From SAR324 cluster bacterium REDSEA-S27_B3 (GTDB taxonomy: Bacteria > SAR324 > NAC60-12): 37,307 nt of DNA. Numbering within the stretch: the first letter of the stretch is position 1; every line of letters starts with the position of its first letter. The position numbers and the translations under genes were made by a program. Positions 8,388 to 16,386 of the stretch are shown one piece after another. The stretch spans positions 6,560 to 43,866 of the forward strand of contig LUQO01000008.1 of the NCBI GenBank assembly GCA_001627865.1, given 5' to 3'. A model generated the notes under the pieces. The model was not told the origin of the DNA. It saw only the letters and a list, made by a program, of their open reading frames with translations, and ran no database searches.

Positions 8388-9710
8388 CTAATTGACGTTG
8401 AGCATCAATTCTTCAAGATATTGCACTGCTTCCTCTGGTGAAATGTCTTCCACAACCATTTTCTCCATTGCTTTTGCAGTGAAATTTTGTCCCTCAAATT
8501 GACCAACAGCAGGACAATAATTATTCTGCATGAAACCATACATTCCAGTATATGGTGCTTCATCTAAGGACATTTGGTGTTGTTTTTTAAATTTACTCAA
8601 AACCGGAGCTGAGAACATGATACGATTCGTTTTTGCATTATCTGTTACTGGAAGAAAAAGTCCGGGCTCTGAAGTGCCAAGCCATTCGCCATAGATTTCA
8701 GGACTAAGCCAAAAAGCCATGAACTTGGATATCCCTTCCTGTTTTTCAGGATCATCAGTCATAACCATGAACGCATTTGAATAAGAAAGGGAAAAGCGTT
8801 CGCCACTTCCGTCTGAAGGAACAGGGATTGGAGCCGCACCCAAGTCGTTTGCTGTCAATCCTGAATCATTGATCCAAGCATTCATAAAAGCGTTTTTGAA
8901 GGTAATCATTGACGCTTTACCTGAAACGAGAGCCCCTTCCACTTCAGCCCAGGCATAAGATCCAATATCTGGAGGGCTGTACTTGGCAAGCTCTTTTAGG
9001 AAGGCGTATGCACTTACATTTTGAGGATTGTTAACGATTGGTTTGCAGTTGTCGTCAAAGATTTTCTTTCCTCCAAAAGCTCCCATCCATGTATAGATGG
9101 ATTGTGTACCAGCCAGCGTGTCACTAGCTGGAAGAGCAAAACCATATTGCCCTTTGCTTGGTATAGTCAATTTCTTTGCTGCCGCAAGAACTTCTTCAGT
9201 GGTTTTTGGAGGATGAGGAATTCCAGCTTCTTCAAAATGCTTCTTGTTATACATCAGGAGTTCTAACATTCCAAAAGCTGGAATGGCCCAAATTTCTCCA
9301 TCTGCACGATACTGGTCAACGTAAGCCCCTATAAATTTTACTTCTTTGGCAACCTTGTTGAAAACTCCTGTAGCAGGTTGCACCCCACCAGTCTGCCTAA
9401 TGGCAGTAAAAAAAGCCGGTATAGCTTGCTGGAGGTCGACTCCAACCCCTGCTTCAACCTGTGCGGAAACACGTGAATAAGCCTCACCCCAACCTACTAC
9501 ATTCTGTTTCATTCTATATTGAGGATATTTTGCATTGAATTTGTCTACTACAACTTGCATGGCTTCCACTCGGCTGGGTGGCTGTTCCATGTGCTGCATG
9601 GTAAGTTGAATCGTTTTCGCTTGTACGTTAATGCCTAGCAGACCTGCAGCAAATGTCATACTGAAGATCTTCATTAAACGACAGAAGTTTCCATAAATTC
9701 GATTATCCAT
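8388..9710 (-). CDS. Sugar ABC transporter substrate-binding protein
   Basis: 440-aa extracellular solute-binding protein of the MalE/UgpB family (SBP family 1). The N-terminus has an Arg/Lys-containing n-region, a hydrophobic core (residues about 13-26) and a signal peptidase I-like VQA|KT cleavage site after residue 31, so the mature protein should be periplasmic. AGAGGA about 6 bases before the ATG at 9710 supports that start over Met13. It is first in the importer operon, with a good promoter 60-90 bases upstream, and the IS1 element sits directly behind that promoter. The fold class is clear; the ligand is not. Confidence 0.92.
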   Translation of the reverse strand: MDNRIYGNFCRLMKIFSMTFAAGLLGINVQAKTIQLTMQHMEQPPSRVEAMQVVVDKFNAKYPQYRMKQNVVGWGEAYSRVSAQVEAGVGVDLQQAIPAFFTAIRQTGGVQPATGVFNKVAKEVKFIGAYVDQYRADGEIWAIPAFGMLELLMYNKKHFEEAGIPHPPKTTEEVLAAAKKLTIPSKGQYGFALPASDTLAGTQSIYTWMGAFGGKKIFDDNCKPIVNNPQNVSAYAFLKELAKYSPPDIGSYAWAEVEGALVSGKASMITFKNAFMNAWINDSGLTANDLGAAPIPVPSDGSGERFSLSYSNAFMVMTDDPEKQEGISKFMAFWLSPEIYGEWLGTSEPGLFLPVTDNAKTNRIMFSAPVLSKFKKQHQMSLDEAPYTGMYGFMQNNYCPAVGQFEGQNFTAKAMEKMVVEDISPEEAVQYLEELMLNVN

Positions 9711-9769
9711 TTATTCCTCTATGATTAAGGTTAATAAAAAAACTGACAAAGCAGCCATATAAAACTCGC

Positions 9770-9798
9770 ATACTAATTCAAAATATTACATTTGTCAA
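9770..9798 (-). promoter_or_regulatory. Promoter of the ABC importer/oxidoreductase operon
   Basis: On the minus strand a perfect -35 TTGACA (9798-9793) is followed by a 17-bp spacer and a -10 TAGTAT (9775-9770). It lies 60 bases upstream of the binding-protein start. The target duplication of the IS1 element begins three bases beyond the -35 box, so native upstream activator or operator sites would have been displaced. Confidence 0.6.
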
Positions 9799-9801
9799 GA
9801 A

Positions 9802-9809
9802 AAAAATTC
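9802..9809. repeat. Left 8-bp target site duplication of the IS1 element
   Basis: AAAAATTC directly abuts the left end of the IS and is repeated exactly at 10568-10575 on the other side. Eight to nine bp is the usual duplication size for IS1-family insertions. Confidence 0.85.
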
Positions 9810-9833
9810 GGCATTGTTAAATTAGTATAGATA
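9810..9833. repeat. IS1 terminal inverted repeat (transposase-distal end)
   Basis: Begins GGCATTGTTAAATTAG and pairs with the reverse complement of 10544-10567; 23 of 24 positions match. It lies just past the transposase stop codon region. Confidence 0.9.
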
Positions 9834-10499
9834 CAAGTCCATCATTCCACTTCTGCATTAGAAGCATCACAGAATATTGGAGCATCAGCTTACTTTTACT
9901 ATAGCATTTAGTTTTTCTCCTTAGCCTTGCCAGAAAGTGGCGAAACAGACTGTTGTAACCTTCAACCGTAAAAGTTTCTTTTTTAGATCGGGTATGCAAC
10001 TTCTCAGGAATGAACTCATTATAGGGATTCCAATAGTCACTCATAACATGTTGGATGTTGTCTTTTGAGACATATTCCCAGAGCTTTTTCCCATTTTCCG
10101 TTCCGCGGGAACCCAATACGCAGTGGAGAAATCGTTTCCCATGTCTATCAACAGCAATCCATATCCAGCAATAGTTTTTTTTGAACCGATAAAGGTGTGC
10201 AGTTCGTCCAACTCTACAACCTTAATATCTGATTGTGAACGAAGTTCGTGGACCGTAGATCCATAATTCTTAATCCAGTTGAAAACAGTAACGTGGCTGC
10301 ATTTTAAAAAACGACCTATAGAACGAAATCCCAAGCCTTCAAGGTAAAGTTCCAGTGCTTGCCTTTTAATTTCTGGATTCTTACCTATATGTTTGACTGT
10401 ATGCCTGTATCGACAACTCTTACATTGATAACGTTGCTTTCCTTTGACAATACCGTCTTTGACACAATGGGTATATCCGCATTTTGGGCAACTTGACAT
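9817..10499 (-). CDS. IS1-family transposase (two frames joined by -1 frameshift)
   Basis: Frame A (10499 to about 10175) has the N-terminal zinc-finger region CPKCGYTHC...CKSCRYRH, a helix-turn-helix and the first catalytic Asp (VVELDELHTF). Frame B, ending at 9817, carries the second Asp (MSDYWNPY) and the Glu (VEGYNSLFRHFLARL). The frames meet at eight A residues (minus strand, 10182-10175), a canonical A_AAA_AAA slippery heptamer. A -1 slip gives a continuous product of about 227 aa, matching fused IS1 InsAB' length. Read without slipping, frame A terminates at 10041. A strong Shine-Dalgarno (AGGAGG) precedes the ATG at 10499, unlike most host genes here. The alternative is a recent one-base deletion that killed the gene. 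Confidence 0.85.
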
Positions 10500-10534
10500 G
10501 ATAATTCCTCCTAGATTATAATCTTAAAATAGGA

Positions 10535-10563
10535 AGTGTAACATATCTATACTAATTTAACAA
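10535..10563 (-). promoter_or_regulatory. IS1 transposase promoter overlapping the terminal repeat
   Basis: TTGTTA (10563-10558), a 17-bp spacer and TACACT (10540-10535) on the minus strand. The -35 box lies inside the inverted repeat, as for the native IS1 promoter, where transposase binding to the end can repress its own transcription. Confidence 0.45.
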
Positions 10564-10567
10564 TACC
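10544..10567. repeat. IS1 terminal inverted repeat (transposase-proximal end)
   Basis: Reverse complement begins GGTATTGTTAAATTAG and matches the other end at 23 of 24 positions. The transposase start is 45 bases inside it. Confidence 0.9.
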
Positions 10568-10575
10568 AAAAATTC
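10568..10575. repeat. Right 8-bp target site duplication of the IS1 element
   Basis: AAAAATTC, identical to 9802-9809, immediately outside the right IS end. Confidence 0.85.
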
Positions 10576-10661
10576 CTTTAGTAAAAATTAATTACTTATG
10601 TAACCAACTTTATCTAATTTCTGCATTAAAACACCCACTCTCTCATTTATTTTTTTGAAAG

Positions 10662-11531
10662 TTAGAAACGAAACAGTCTTTCGGCATTTCCTCCTTGAAT
10701 TAGTTCCTGTTCCCCCTGACTTATGTCCGGAAGTAGTTTCCCAACTAGGTTCAACTGTTCTGCATAGCCGGGAATTACCATGGTCCAGGGGAAATCGGAG
10801 GCCCATAACAACCGTTCATATCCAAAGATTTTCAATAATCTTTGGGATACTGAAAGCATATCCGGGTAGGGATAAGGATCATGACTGAATGCATACTGCC
10901 CTGAAAAATGTACATATGTGTTCTTGTTCAAGGAAATTTTCTCGAGAAGATCCAAGGTTGGAGGAGGAATACTGACGTTGAAATGCGGTCGGGCATTCTT
11001 ATCTATGGATAGATTATCGAGAGAGACCATGAATCCACAATGGTTAAAGACTGCTACCAATTCCGGAAACAATTTCAAAACCCTTTCAAACAACTCCACC
11101 TGAGGAGGTTCTGCATAAAACCATACTTTAAGTCCTCGCTCAGCCATTGCTTTAAATAATGGAAACATGGCGTATTTTTCTGGGTTGTCATCAGGGCTTG
11201 CTTGTTGATCGACATAACCTACACGGATTCCCTGGATGTTGCTTTCTTCAATTCGCTGGTCCAAATTGTCAGCTTGATTTGGTGCATCTTCGTCATAAAT
11301 ACCAACAGTTGCAAATTTACCTGGATACTCTTTTCTCAATTCTGAAATGTAATGATCCTCTGGACCAAGTGGTACAACTATAGCCTTATCCACTCCTGCC
11401 TTTTCCATTTCGACAATCAGTTCCTGTGCGAGCACCTCCCTGTCCTCATCTGCCAGTCCAGGATGAACTGGTCTTGGATAATGCTTTGAGTAAGCCTTGA
11501 AAAGATGCAGATGTGAATCGATGACGTTCAT
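10662..11531 (-). CDS. Amidohydrolase family 2 protein (lactonase-like)
   Basis: 289-aa TIM-barrel metal-dependent hydrolase of the amidohydrolase-2 family. HxH sits at residues 7-9 (VIDSHLHLF), a barrel His lies in VFNHCGF and the catalytic-type Asp in LLWASDFPW. Relatives hydrolyse lactones, decarboxylate aromatic acids or cleave pyrone rings. It lies on the same strand as the ABC/oxidoreductase operon and just beyond the IS, so it may originally have been the operon's first gene. A sugar-lactone hydrolase acting after the dehydrogenases would fit, but this is inference. ATG at 11531. Confidence 0.85.
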   Translation of the reverse strand: MNVIDSHLHLFKAYSKHYPRPVHPGLADEDREVLAQELIVEMEKAGVDKAIVVPLGPEDHYISELRKEYPGKFATVGIYDEDAPNQADNLDQRIEESNIQGIRVGYVDQQASPDDNPEKYAMFPLFKAMAERGLKVWFYAEPPQVELFERVLKLFPELVAVFNHCGFMVSLDNLSIDKNARPHFNVSIPPPTLDLLEKISLNKNTYVHFSGQYAFSHDPYPYPDMLSVSQRLLKIFGYERLLWASDFPWTMVIPGYAEQLNLVGKLLPDISQGEQELIQGGNAERLFRF

Positions 11532-11860
11532 ATTTTTTCTCGTGTGTAGTTTCTAACAGGCAGATACCCCATTATAAATCATTTTTTATGCATAACTTTG
11601 ATCTTTTGACCCAACAAATATTTTTACATAAATCATTAGAATCAGATCTTGACAAGAAGTAGATTCCTGAACAGGTCCAATTCTATTCTTTTCTGTTCCT
11701 CCAGACCAGCGATAGTTTCTATATTTGGTATTGACCCTTTCAAATCAACGAAGATATTTCAAGTTATTGTCATATGGAAAGGAATACATATCAGCCAAAT
11801 TAACTGGTATACTGAAATTACAGCAAATGATTCCAGAAATATTTTTATAAAATTATCTAA
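11532..11860. other. Intergenic divergent promoter region
   Basis: This 329-bp gap lies between the divergent amidohydrolase and thiamine pyrophosphokinase genes. A perfect minus-strand -10 (TATAAT, 11576-11571) could serve the amidohydrolase, although its -35 (AAAGTT) is poor. An extended -10 on the plus strand could serve the kinase. A 71-codon open frame (11649-11864) has no recognisable features and is probably not coding. No RNA gene was seen. Confidence 0.5.
11805..11813 (+). promoter_or_regulatory. Extended -10 promoter of thiamine pyrophosphokinase gene
   Basis: TGGTATACT, an extended -10 element (TGn plus TATACT), 48 bases before the ATG at 11861. No good -35 is visible, which extended -10 promoters tolerate. 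Confidence 0.4.
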
Positions 11861-12538
11861 ATGACGGAAACTGATTTTCAAAAGCAAGAAAAACTTCTCA
11901 ATAAAGCCTTGATTATCTGTAATGGCAATCCTCCACCAGAAAGCTTACTCAGCCAATTATGGGAAAAAACTACATACCGTGTAGCTGCTGATGGAGGCGC
12001 AAACCAGCTGCTCAGAAACAATTATACACCAGATGCTGTAGTTGGCGATTTTGATTCACTTAAGCCGGAGACGCGGGAGAAAATGCCAAACTCAGAGTTC
12101 GTGCAGATTAAGGATCAAGACACTAATGATGCAGACAAGGCGGTCAGACATTGCCTGGAACTTGGAATCAAAGGAATTCATCTTCTTGGAGCTGATGGTG
12201 GACGTCAGGATCATTTTCTCTCCGGCTTGGAAATTCTTTTCAAATATTCTGAACAAGCACGTCTAATAACATGGACTCCCTTGGAGCGCCTGGAATTTAT
12301 ACAGCAGTCCTGGGAGGAAAATATTGCTCCCGGAACAACACTTTCTCTTCTCCCTGTTTTCGGAGGTGCCCAAGGTGTTGTCACACAAGGATTAAAATTT
12401 TCATTGAATAATCAGGATTTAATCCCAGGAGGAATACCTTCCGGAGTTTCAAATATAGTGGTTTCAAATCCTGTCTCAATTAAACTCAAATCGGGACGGT
12501 TATTACTTGTGGTTCAACACACAGAAACGTATTCATGA
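11861..12538 (+). CDS. thiN: Thiamine pyrophosphokinase
   Basis: 225-aa ThiN/TPK-family enzyme that transfers pyrophosphate from ATP to thiamine, giving thiamine diphosphate. Signature segments are present: ALIICNGNPP near the N-terminus, RVAADGGANQLL, VVGDFDSL, and KDQDTNDADKAV with its metal/nucleotide-binding acidic residues. A beta-rich C-terminal thiamine-binding domain follows (from about residue 145). Length is normal for the bacterial family. No Shine-Dalgarno is obvious at the ATG. It ends 9 bp from the convergent AEC transporter gene. No thiamine riboswitch was recognised upstream. Confidence 0.92.
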   Translation: MTETDFQKQEKLLNKALIICNGNPPPESLLSQLWEKTTYRVAADGGANQLLRNNYTPDAVVGDFDSLKPETREKMPNSEFVQIKDQDTNDADKAVRHCLELGIKGIHLLGADGGRQDHFLSGLEILFKYSEQARLITWTPLERLEFIQQSWEENIAPGTTLSLLPVFGGAQGVVTQGLKFSLNNQDLIPGGIPSGVSNIVVSNPVSIKLKSGRLLLVVQHTETYS

Positions 12539-12547
12539 GCACCTTCA

Positions 12548-13480
12548 TCAAATCAAAGTCAGTATAATCGTCAAAGTAACAATACTATAAAGAGTAGAAA
12601 AAAGAACGGTTGTTGTTACAAATTCAGGTATAAGTTTATACTCCAGTGCAATTATAGAGGCAAGCACAGCTGCGGGCATAGCAGCTTGCAGAATCCCCGT
12701 GTCCCTCTCAATCCCCTCAAGTCCAAAAAATGGTATCAAAATAATTGCCAATACGGGCCCTCCAATTAAACGCACTGTACTGGCAGCAAAAACATTAAAG
12801 TTAATTTTTATTTTGGCAATCTCTGCCATTTGCACACCAAGTGTGACAAGCATCACTGGGATCATAGCCTGTCCAAGTAATCCACTCATTCTTGACAGAA
12901 AAATCGGTACCCCAACACCTGACAAATTGAATGCCAAAGCTGGGATCACCGCTAGTAAGGCTGGAGTTTTAAATACAGAAAAAACTGCCGCCATTCCTCC
13001 ACTTCTGGCCCAACTTGCCACACCCACACAAATCACGAAAGAAATAAAAATTGTTGCCAAAAAATAAATAGTAGCAGGAATCCGAGCTATCTCTCCAAAC
13101 CTGAATTCGATTAAAGGCAGCCCAAAATTGCCTACATTGCCAAATGTTGCAATCAGTACAAATGCAGCAGTTATTTCCCTGGACTGCCGGAGTGCTTTGC
13201 CAACTAAAAAGCCCAATAATGCAACCGCCACCTGTGCCACCAATGTAAATCCAAGCATCATCATGGCTAATTCTGCTGCTATTTGGGCTTCGCTGATGAT
13301 ATTGAAAACAAAAGCAGGAACAAAAACAAAATAAGCAATTTTAGAAAGAGACCGTGCTTCAATTTTCAATAACGGACCTGTGAAATAACCTATGGCAACA
13401 AGGATAAAGACAGGAGTTACAACATTTAGAAAAACTAATAAAAGTGCCCCAGTATTTCCTGAAAAATCAGCTATATTCAT
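12548..13480 (-). CDS. AEC-family transporter (auxin efflux carrier-like permease)
   Basis: 310-aa integral membrane protein with about ten hydrophobic segments in two five-helix halves, matching the AEC/malonate-transporter-like family. Such proteins export or import small organic anions; the substrate cannot be predicted here. It is a single gene, convergent with the thiamine pyrophosphokinase (9-bp gap) and 40 bp downstream of endonuclease III on the same strand, so it may be co-transcribed with that gene. ATG at 13480. Confidence 0.87.
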   Translation of the reverse strand: MNIADFSGNTGALLLVFLNVVTPVFILVAIGYFTGPLLKIEARSLSKIAYFVFVPAFVFNIISEAQIAAELAMMMLGFTLVAQVAVALLGFLVGKALRQSREITAAFVLIATFGNVGNFGLPLIEFRFGEIARIPATIYFLATIFISFVICVGVASWARSGGMAAVFSVFKTPALLAVIPALAFNLSGVGVPIFLSRMSGLLGQAMIPVMLVTLGVQMAEIAKIKINFNVFAASTVRLIGGPVLAIILIPFFGLEGIERDTGILQAAMPAAVLASIIALEYKLIPEFVTTTVLFSTLYSIVTLTIILTLI

Positions 13481-13520
13481 ATAGTCCTGAATGTATCGTC
13501 TGAATTAAATTATAAAATAA

Positions 13521-14156
13521 TTACAAAAATGATTTATCTGGAAATTCACATTCATCAGCAATCACACAATTCGCGCATTCAGGTTTGCGTGACTTACAAA
13601 CATAACGTCCGTGCAGAATGAGTAAATGGTGAGCATCTTTTTTCCATTTTGAAGGAATAACCGACATCAGTCTGTTTTCAACTTCCAGGACTGTTTTTCC
13701 GTGCGCAATCCCAGTACGGTTTGAAATCCGGAAAACGTGAGTATCCACCGCAATAACAGGTTTGCCAAATGCTGTGTTTAAAATTACATTCGCCGTTTTA
13801 CGTCCTACTCCAGGCAGTGCTTCCAAATCTTCCCTGTTTTGTGGAACCTTACCCTGATGTTTTTTCACAAGCTCACCACATGCTGCGGCAATATTTTTTG
13901 ATTTTGTTGGTGCAAGCCCGATACTTTTGATGTATGTAATTATCTCTTCTGCTCCTGCTTTTTGCATTTTTTCAGGCGTAGGAAAAGCCGAAAACAATTC
14001 CGGAGTGACTTTGTTCACTGAAACATCAGTGGCTTGAGCACTTAGAATTACTGAAATTAATAACTCAAATGGATTACCGTGTAAAAGCTCGGTTACAGGT
14101 TTGGGAATTGAGTCATTCAATTTCTTGAACAGAATGTCAATTGTTTTAGAATTCAT
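13521..14156 (-). CDS. nth: Endonuclease III (DNA glycosylase/AP lyase)
   Basis: 211-aa base-excision repair enzyme removing oxidised pyrimidines. The helix-hairpin-helix LPGVGRKTANVIL contains the catalytic Lys120, and Asp138 is in AVDTHVFRI; both numbers coincide with E. coli Nth. The C-terminal [4Fe-4S] motif C187-x6-C194-x2-C197-x5-C203 is complete. Start ATG at 14156. A divergent 289-bp region separates it from the molybdopterin gene. Confidence 0.97.
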   Translation of the reverse strand: MNSKTIDILFKKLNDSIPKPVTELLHGNPFELLISVILSAQATDVSVNKVTPELFSAFPTPEKMQKAGAEEIITYIKSIGLAPTKSKNIAAACGELVKKHQGKVPQNREDLEALPGVGRKTANVILNTAFGKPVIAVDTHVFRISNRTGIAHGKTVLEVENRLMSVIPSKWKKDAHHLLILHGRYVCKSRKPECANCVIADECEFPDKSFL

Positions 14157-14342
14157 GAACGATAGATTTGATTACTGCTTTGAAAATTCATATTTAACTG
14201 ATTAATGACTTGGATTTAAAACATGGTTTTGTATAAAAATTAGTCACGTGTGCAATTCCTTGCCTGACTGTGTCATCCAGGTTAATCACTAAAGTACAAC
14301 CACTTTTCCAAAATTATTGAACAGTTCCTGATTTAAGTTAAA

Positions 14343-14371
14343 TTGACAATGAACAATAAAAAAATGACAAT
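14343..14371 (+). promoter_or_regulatory. Candidate promoter of the MoaB/Mog-type gene
   Basis: Perfect -35 TTGACA (14343-14348), a 17-bp spacer and a weak -10 GACAAT (14366-14371), about 75 bases before the ATG at 14446. The motif TGACAATG occurs twice, 21 bp apart (14344 and 14365), across both boxes. Confidence 0.35.
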
Positions 14372-14445
14372 GTTCTTAAATATATGACTGTATAAAACTG
14401 ATCGCTGTCTTTCAGCATGAATTTTTTAGCATAGATACTTTCATC

Positions 14446-14964
14446 ATGAAACAAAGTAGTTTCCTGCCGCTCCGGATTGCTGTGCTTGTAGCTTCCGATA
14501 CTCGTAACGAAACAACGGACACTTCCGGAAAGATACTTGTGGAACGTCTCACAAAAGCCGGTCACACACTTGCGGAAAAATGTATTGTTGCTGATAACGT
14601 TTATCAGATTCGTGCAGTATTATCGCGCTGGATAGCGGATCCTGACGTTGATATTGTAATTACATCCGGGGGCACCGGCCTCACCGGTCGTGACGGTACT
14701 CCTGAAGCAGCGACTGTCTTATTTGACAAGGAAATTGAAGGATTTGGAGAATTGTTCCGCTGGGTATCATATGAAGAAATTGCCACCTCCACAATACAAT
14801 CCCGTGTAACAGCGGGAGTCGCAAACGGAACCTATATTTTCTGTCTCCCTGGATCTTCAGGAGCCTGCCGCACAGGTTGGGACAAAATTTTAGCAACACA
14901 GCTCGACATACGCAACAGTCCGTGCAACTTTGCAGAGTTGCTTCCAAGATTAACTGAAAAATAA
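14446..14964 (+). CDS. moaB: Molybdenum cofactor biosynthesis protein, MoaB/Mog family
   Basis: 172-aa MogA/MoaB-like protein that adenylylates molybdopterin before metal insertion (or is the MoaB paralogue). Motifs: the DTRNETTDTSG segment following beta-1, the molybdopterin-binding TSGGTGLTGRDGTPEA, and LPGSSGACRTGWDKILATQLD with a MoaB-style C-terminus. Length matches E. coli MoaB (about 170 aa). No other molybdopterin gene is nearby. MoaB versus MogA function cannot be settled from sequence; in organisms with only one of them it does the adenylylation. Confidence 0.88.
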   Translation: MKQSSFLPLRIAVLVASDTRNETTDTSGKILVERLTKAGHTLAEKCIVADNVYQIRAVLSRWIADPDVDIVITSGGTGLTGRDGTPEAATVLFDKEIEGFGELFRWVSYEEIATSTIQSRVTAGVANGTYIFCLPGSSGACRTGWDKILATQLDIRNSPCNFAELLPRLTEK

Positions 14965-15026
14965 ATTCTCAGCAAAATTTTAGAAATCCATTTTTCTGCA
15001 AATCTGTCCTCAGGCAATTTGAATAA

Positions 15027-16145
15027 TCAATTTGCAGCTTTGCTTTTCACTGCTTGTTCTGCAATGAATTGCTTTACTACAGGAACAAGACTCCCCATAC
15101 CATCTTCCATTGGACATAACACAGGTAATCCTAGCTGTGCTTCAAGATTTTTTTGCTCAGTCCGTAATTCAGCTTTTGTGAGATTATAGCTATTAAGTGT
15201 TACAGCCAATGTTTTGGAACCATAAAGACGAATCAATTCCAGCTCCTCTTCTATCGCGGGAATGGGCCAAAGATTCCGCTCTTCGTCAGCCAAAAAATAT
15301 TTCTGTTTTGGTGCATATTGTAAAATCACGCCTTTTGCCTGTGCACTGCAAAGATATTCTGAACCGCATGGTCCAGAAGGGTTTCTTAATGAAGATTGGC
15401 CTTCCAATAAAATCAAATCTGGTTGTTCCTCCTGATCACAGCGAATAATGGCAGATTCAAGTTCCCCACTGACAAAATCATTGAGAGTTGAATCCAGAAT
15501 AAAACCATAGCGACCGCCCTGCAATTTGCCCGTCTGTCCGGTGTAAATCATTTCAGTGCGAATACCTGCCTCATTGCATGCATCCCTGAGCCAAAGACTG
15601 GTGGTGCGTTTGCCTATGGCACAGTCTGTACCAAACATAGCAATTCTGGGAGCACGAACATCCAAAATATTTCCAGTCCAAAACGCATGATCTTTTGCCT
15701 GCTTAGGTTTCCGTATGTCATGTAATTCAGCCTGAAAATTCTCAGCAGTCCGCACTAATTCCTGGTCATCGCTCAGATAGTGGTGCAGACCGTTGACGAT
15801 ATGCATCCCGTATGAAAGTGCTTCCAGCAACTCCTTGCGAAGCTCATCCGGAATGATTCCTCCTGGGGTAGCAACTCCTATAATTGCATGTAATCCTCGC
15901 CCGCATTTTCCCGAAGCAACGTTCAATTCAGTACTTCGATCCATAAGAAAATCGCTGATTGCAGCATGAACAGGAATCTTAAGATGTTTCCCTGTTACAA
16001 TTTCACCGGCATCCTGTCCTGCATAATTATGATCAATAACTGCAAGAATCTCGTACTTTGCAGAATGTCTGATTAGCCCAAAAGCAGTTTTCGCATTGCG
16101 TGGATTAAACATTCCACTGGTGAGAATAATAGCAGGTTCATTCAA
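15027..16145 (-). CDS. DUF1611 / DgcN-like protein (P-loop)
   Basis: 372 aa. The N-terminal DUF1611 Rossmann-like domain (about 1-140) includes ATPGGIIPDELR. The C-terminal P-loop-like domain opens with RIAMFGTDCAIGKRTTSLWL and continues through IYTGQTGKLQGGRYG. Some homologues (DgcN) were reported to N-acetylate D-amino acids such as D-glutamate; many others are unassigned. It stands alone, transcribed from a good minus-strand promoter at 16321-16348 with a long (about 170 nt) leader. AUG at 16145; GAGG lies about 15 bases upstream. Family is sure; substrate unproven. Confidence 0.85.
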   Translation of the reverse strand: MNEPAIILTSGMFNPRNAKTAFGLIRHSAKYEILAVIDHNYAGQDAGEIVTGKHLKIPVHAAISDFLMDRSTELNVASGKCGRGLHAIIGVATPGGIIPDELRKELLEALSYGMHIVNGLHHYLSDDQELVRTAENFQAELHDIRKPKQAKDHAFWTGNILDVRAPRIAMFGTDCAIGKRTTSLWLRDACNEAGIRTEMIYTGQTGKLQGGRYGFILDSTLNDFVSGELESAIIRCDQEEQPDLILLEGQSSLRNPSGPCGSEYLCSAQAKGVILQYAPKQKYFLADEERNLWPIPAIEEELELIRLYGSKTLAVTLNSYNLTKAELRTEQKNLEAQLGLPVLCPMEDGMGSLVPVVKQFIAEQAVKSKAAN

Positions 16146-16320
16146 AGCGGCCTCATTTTGTAAAAGATTCAGGATTTATTGTTTCCGTATTTTGATAAGC
16201 ATTAAGGTTAAAAAGATCCTCATTTAAGATGGTCTTTCTAATAAATTACAATACCTGCCAAAGTCAAACCATCCTCTCTGACTTCGTAAGCAATTCCAAC
16301 AAAAGCGCTCAGTAGCATAC

Positions 16321-16348
16321 ATTATAAATTGTTTCCCTGATGTATCAA
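16321..16348 (-). promoter_or_regulatory. Promoter of the DUF1611 gene
   Basis: On the minus strand TTGATA (16348-16343), a 16-bp spacer and a perfect TATAAT (16326-16321). Predicted start near 16314, giving a leader of roughly 170 nt. Confidence 0.55.
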
Positions 16349-16360
16349 TTATTACTGGAA

Positions 16361-16386
16361 ATTCACTTCCGGATGACCAAGTGAAT
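16361..16386. promoter_or_regulatory. Palindromic operator-like dyad upstream of the DUF1611 promoter
   Basis: ATTCACTT and AAGTGAAT form a perfect 8-bp inverted repeat around a 10-bp spacer. The centre is about 60 bases upstream of the predicted minus-strand transcription start, a typical class I activator position. A second perfect 9-bp inverted repeat (CTTCCGGAT 16366-16374 with ATCCGGAAG 16419-16427) overlaps its left arm. Binding by a regulator is inferred. Confidence 0.45.

Larger units (their letters stand above)
9810..10567 (-). mobile_element. IS1-family insertion sequence, complete (758 bp)
   Basis: Bounded by 24-bp terminal inverted repeats that differ at one position (GGC versus GGT, then a 21-bp identical core) and by an exact 8-bp direct duplication AAAAATTC. 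The length matches canonical IS1 (about 768 bp). It encodes one transposase reading frame split by a -1 shift. Intact ends and an unmutated duplication suggest a recent insertion. It interrupts a minus-strand gene neighbourhood between the amidohydrolase and the ABC importer operon, and its transposase reads toward the importer. Confidence 0.93.

Noticed and set aside
11649..11864. 71-codon plus-strand frame before thiN
   Set aside because: No start context, no recognisable domain, and it runs through the thiN promoter region.
14996..15036. CTGCAAAT/ATTTGCAG inverted repeat between moaB and the DUF1611 gene as a bidirectional terminator
   Set aside because: 25-nt loop, no T tract, and one arm lies inside the DUF1611 coding region.
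16224..16322. 32-codon minus-strand frame with CWNC and Arg-rich sequence in the DUF1611 leader
   Set aside because: Its only ATG lies within the predicted -10 box, so it would not be on the transcript.
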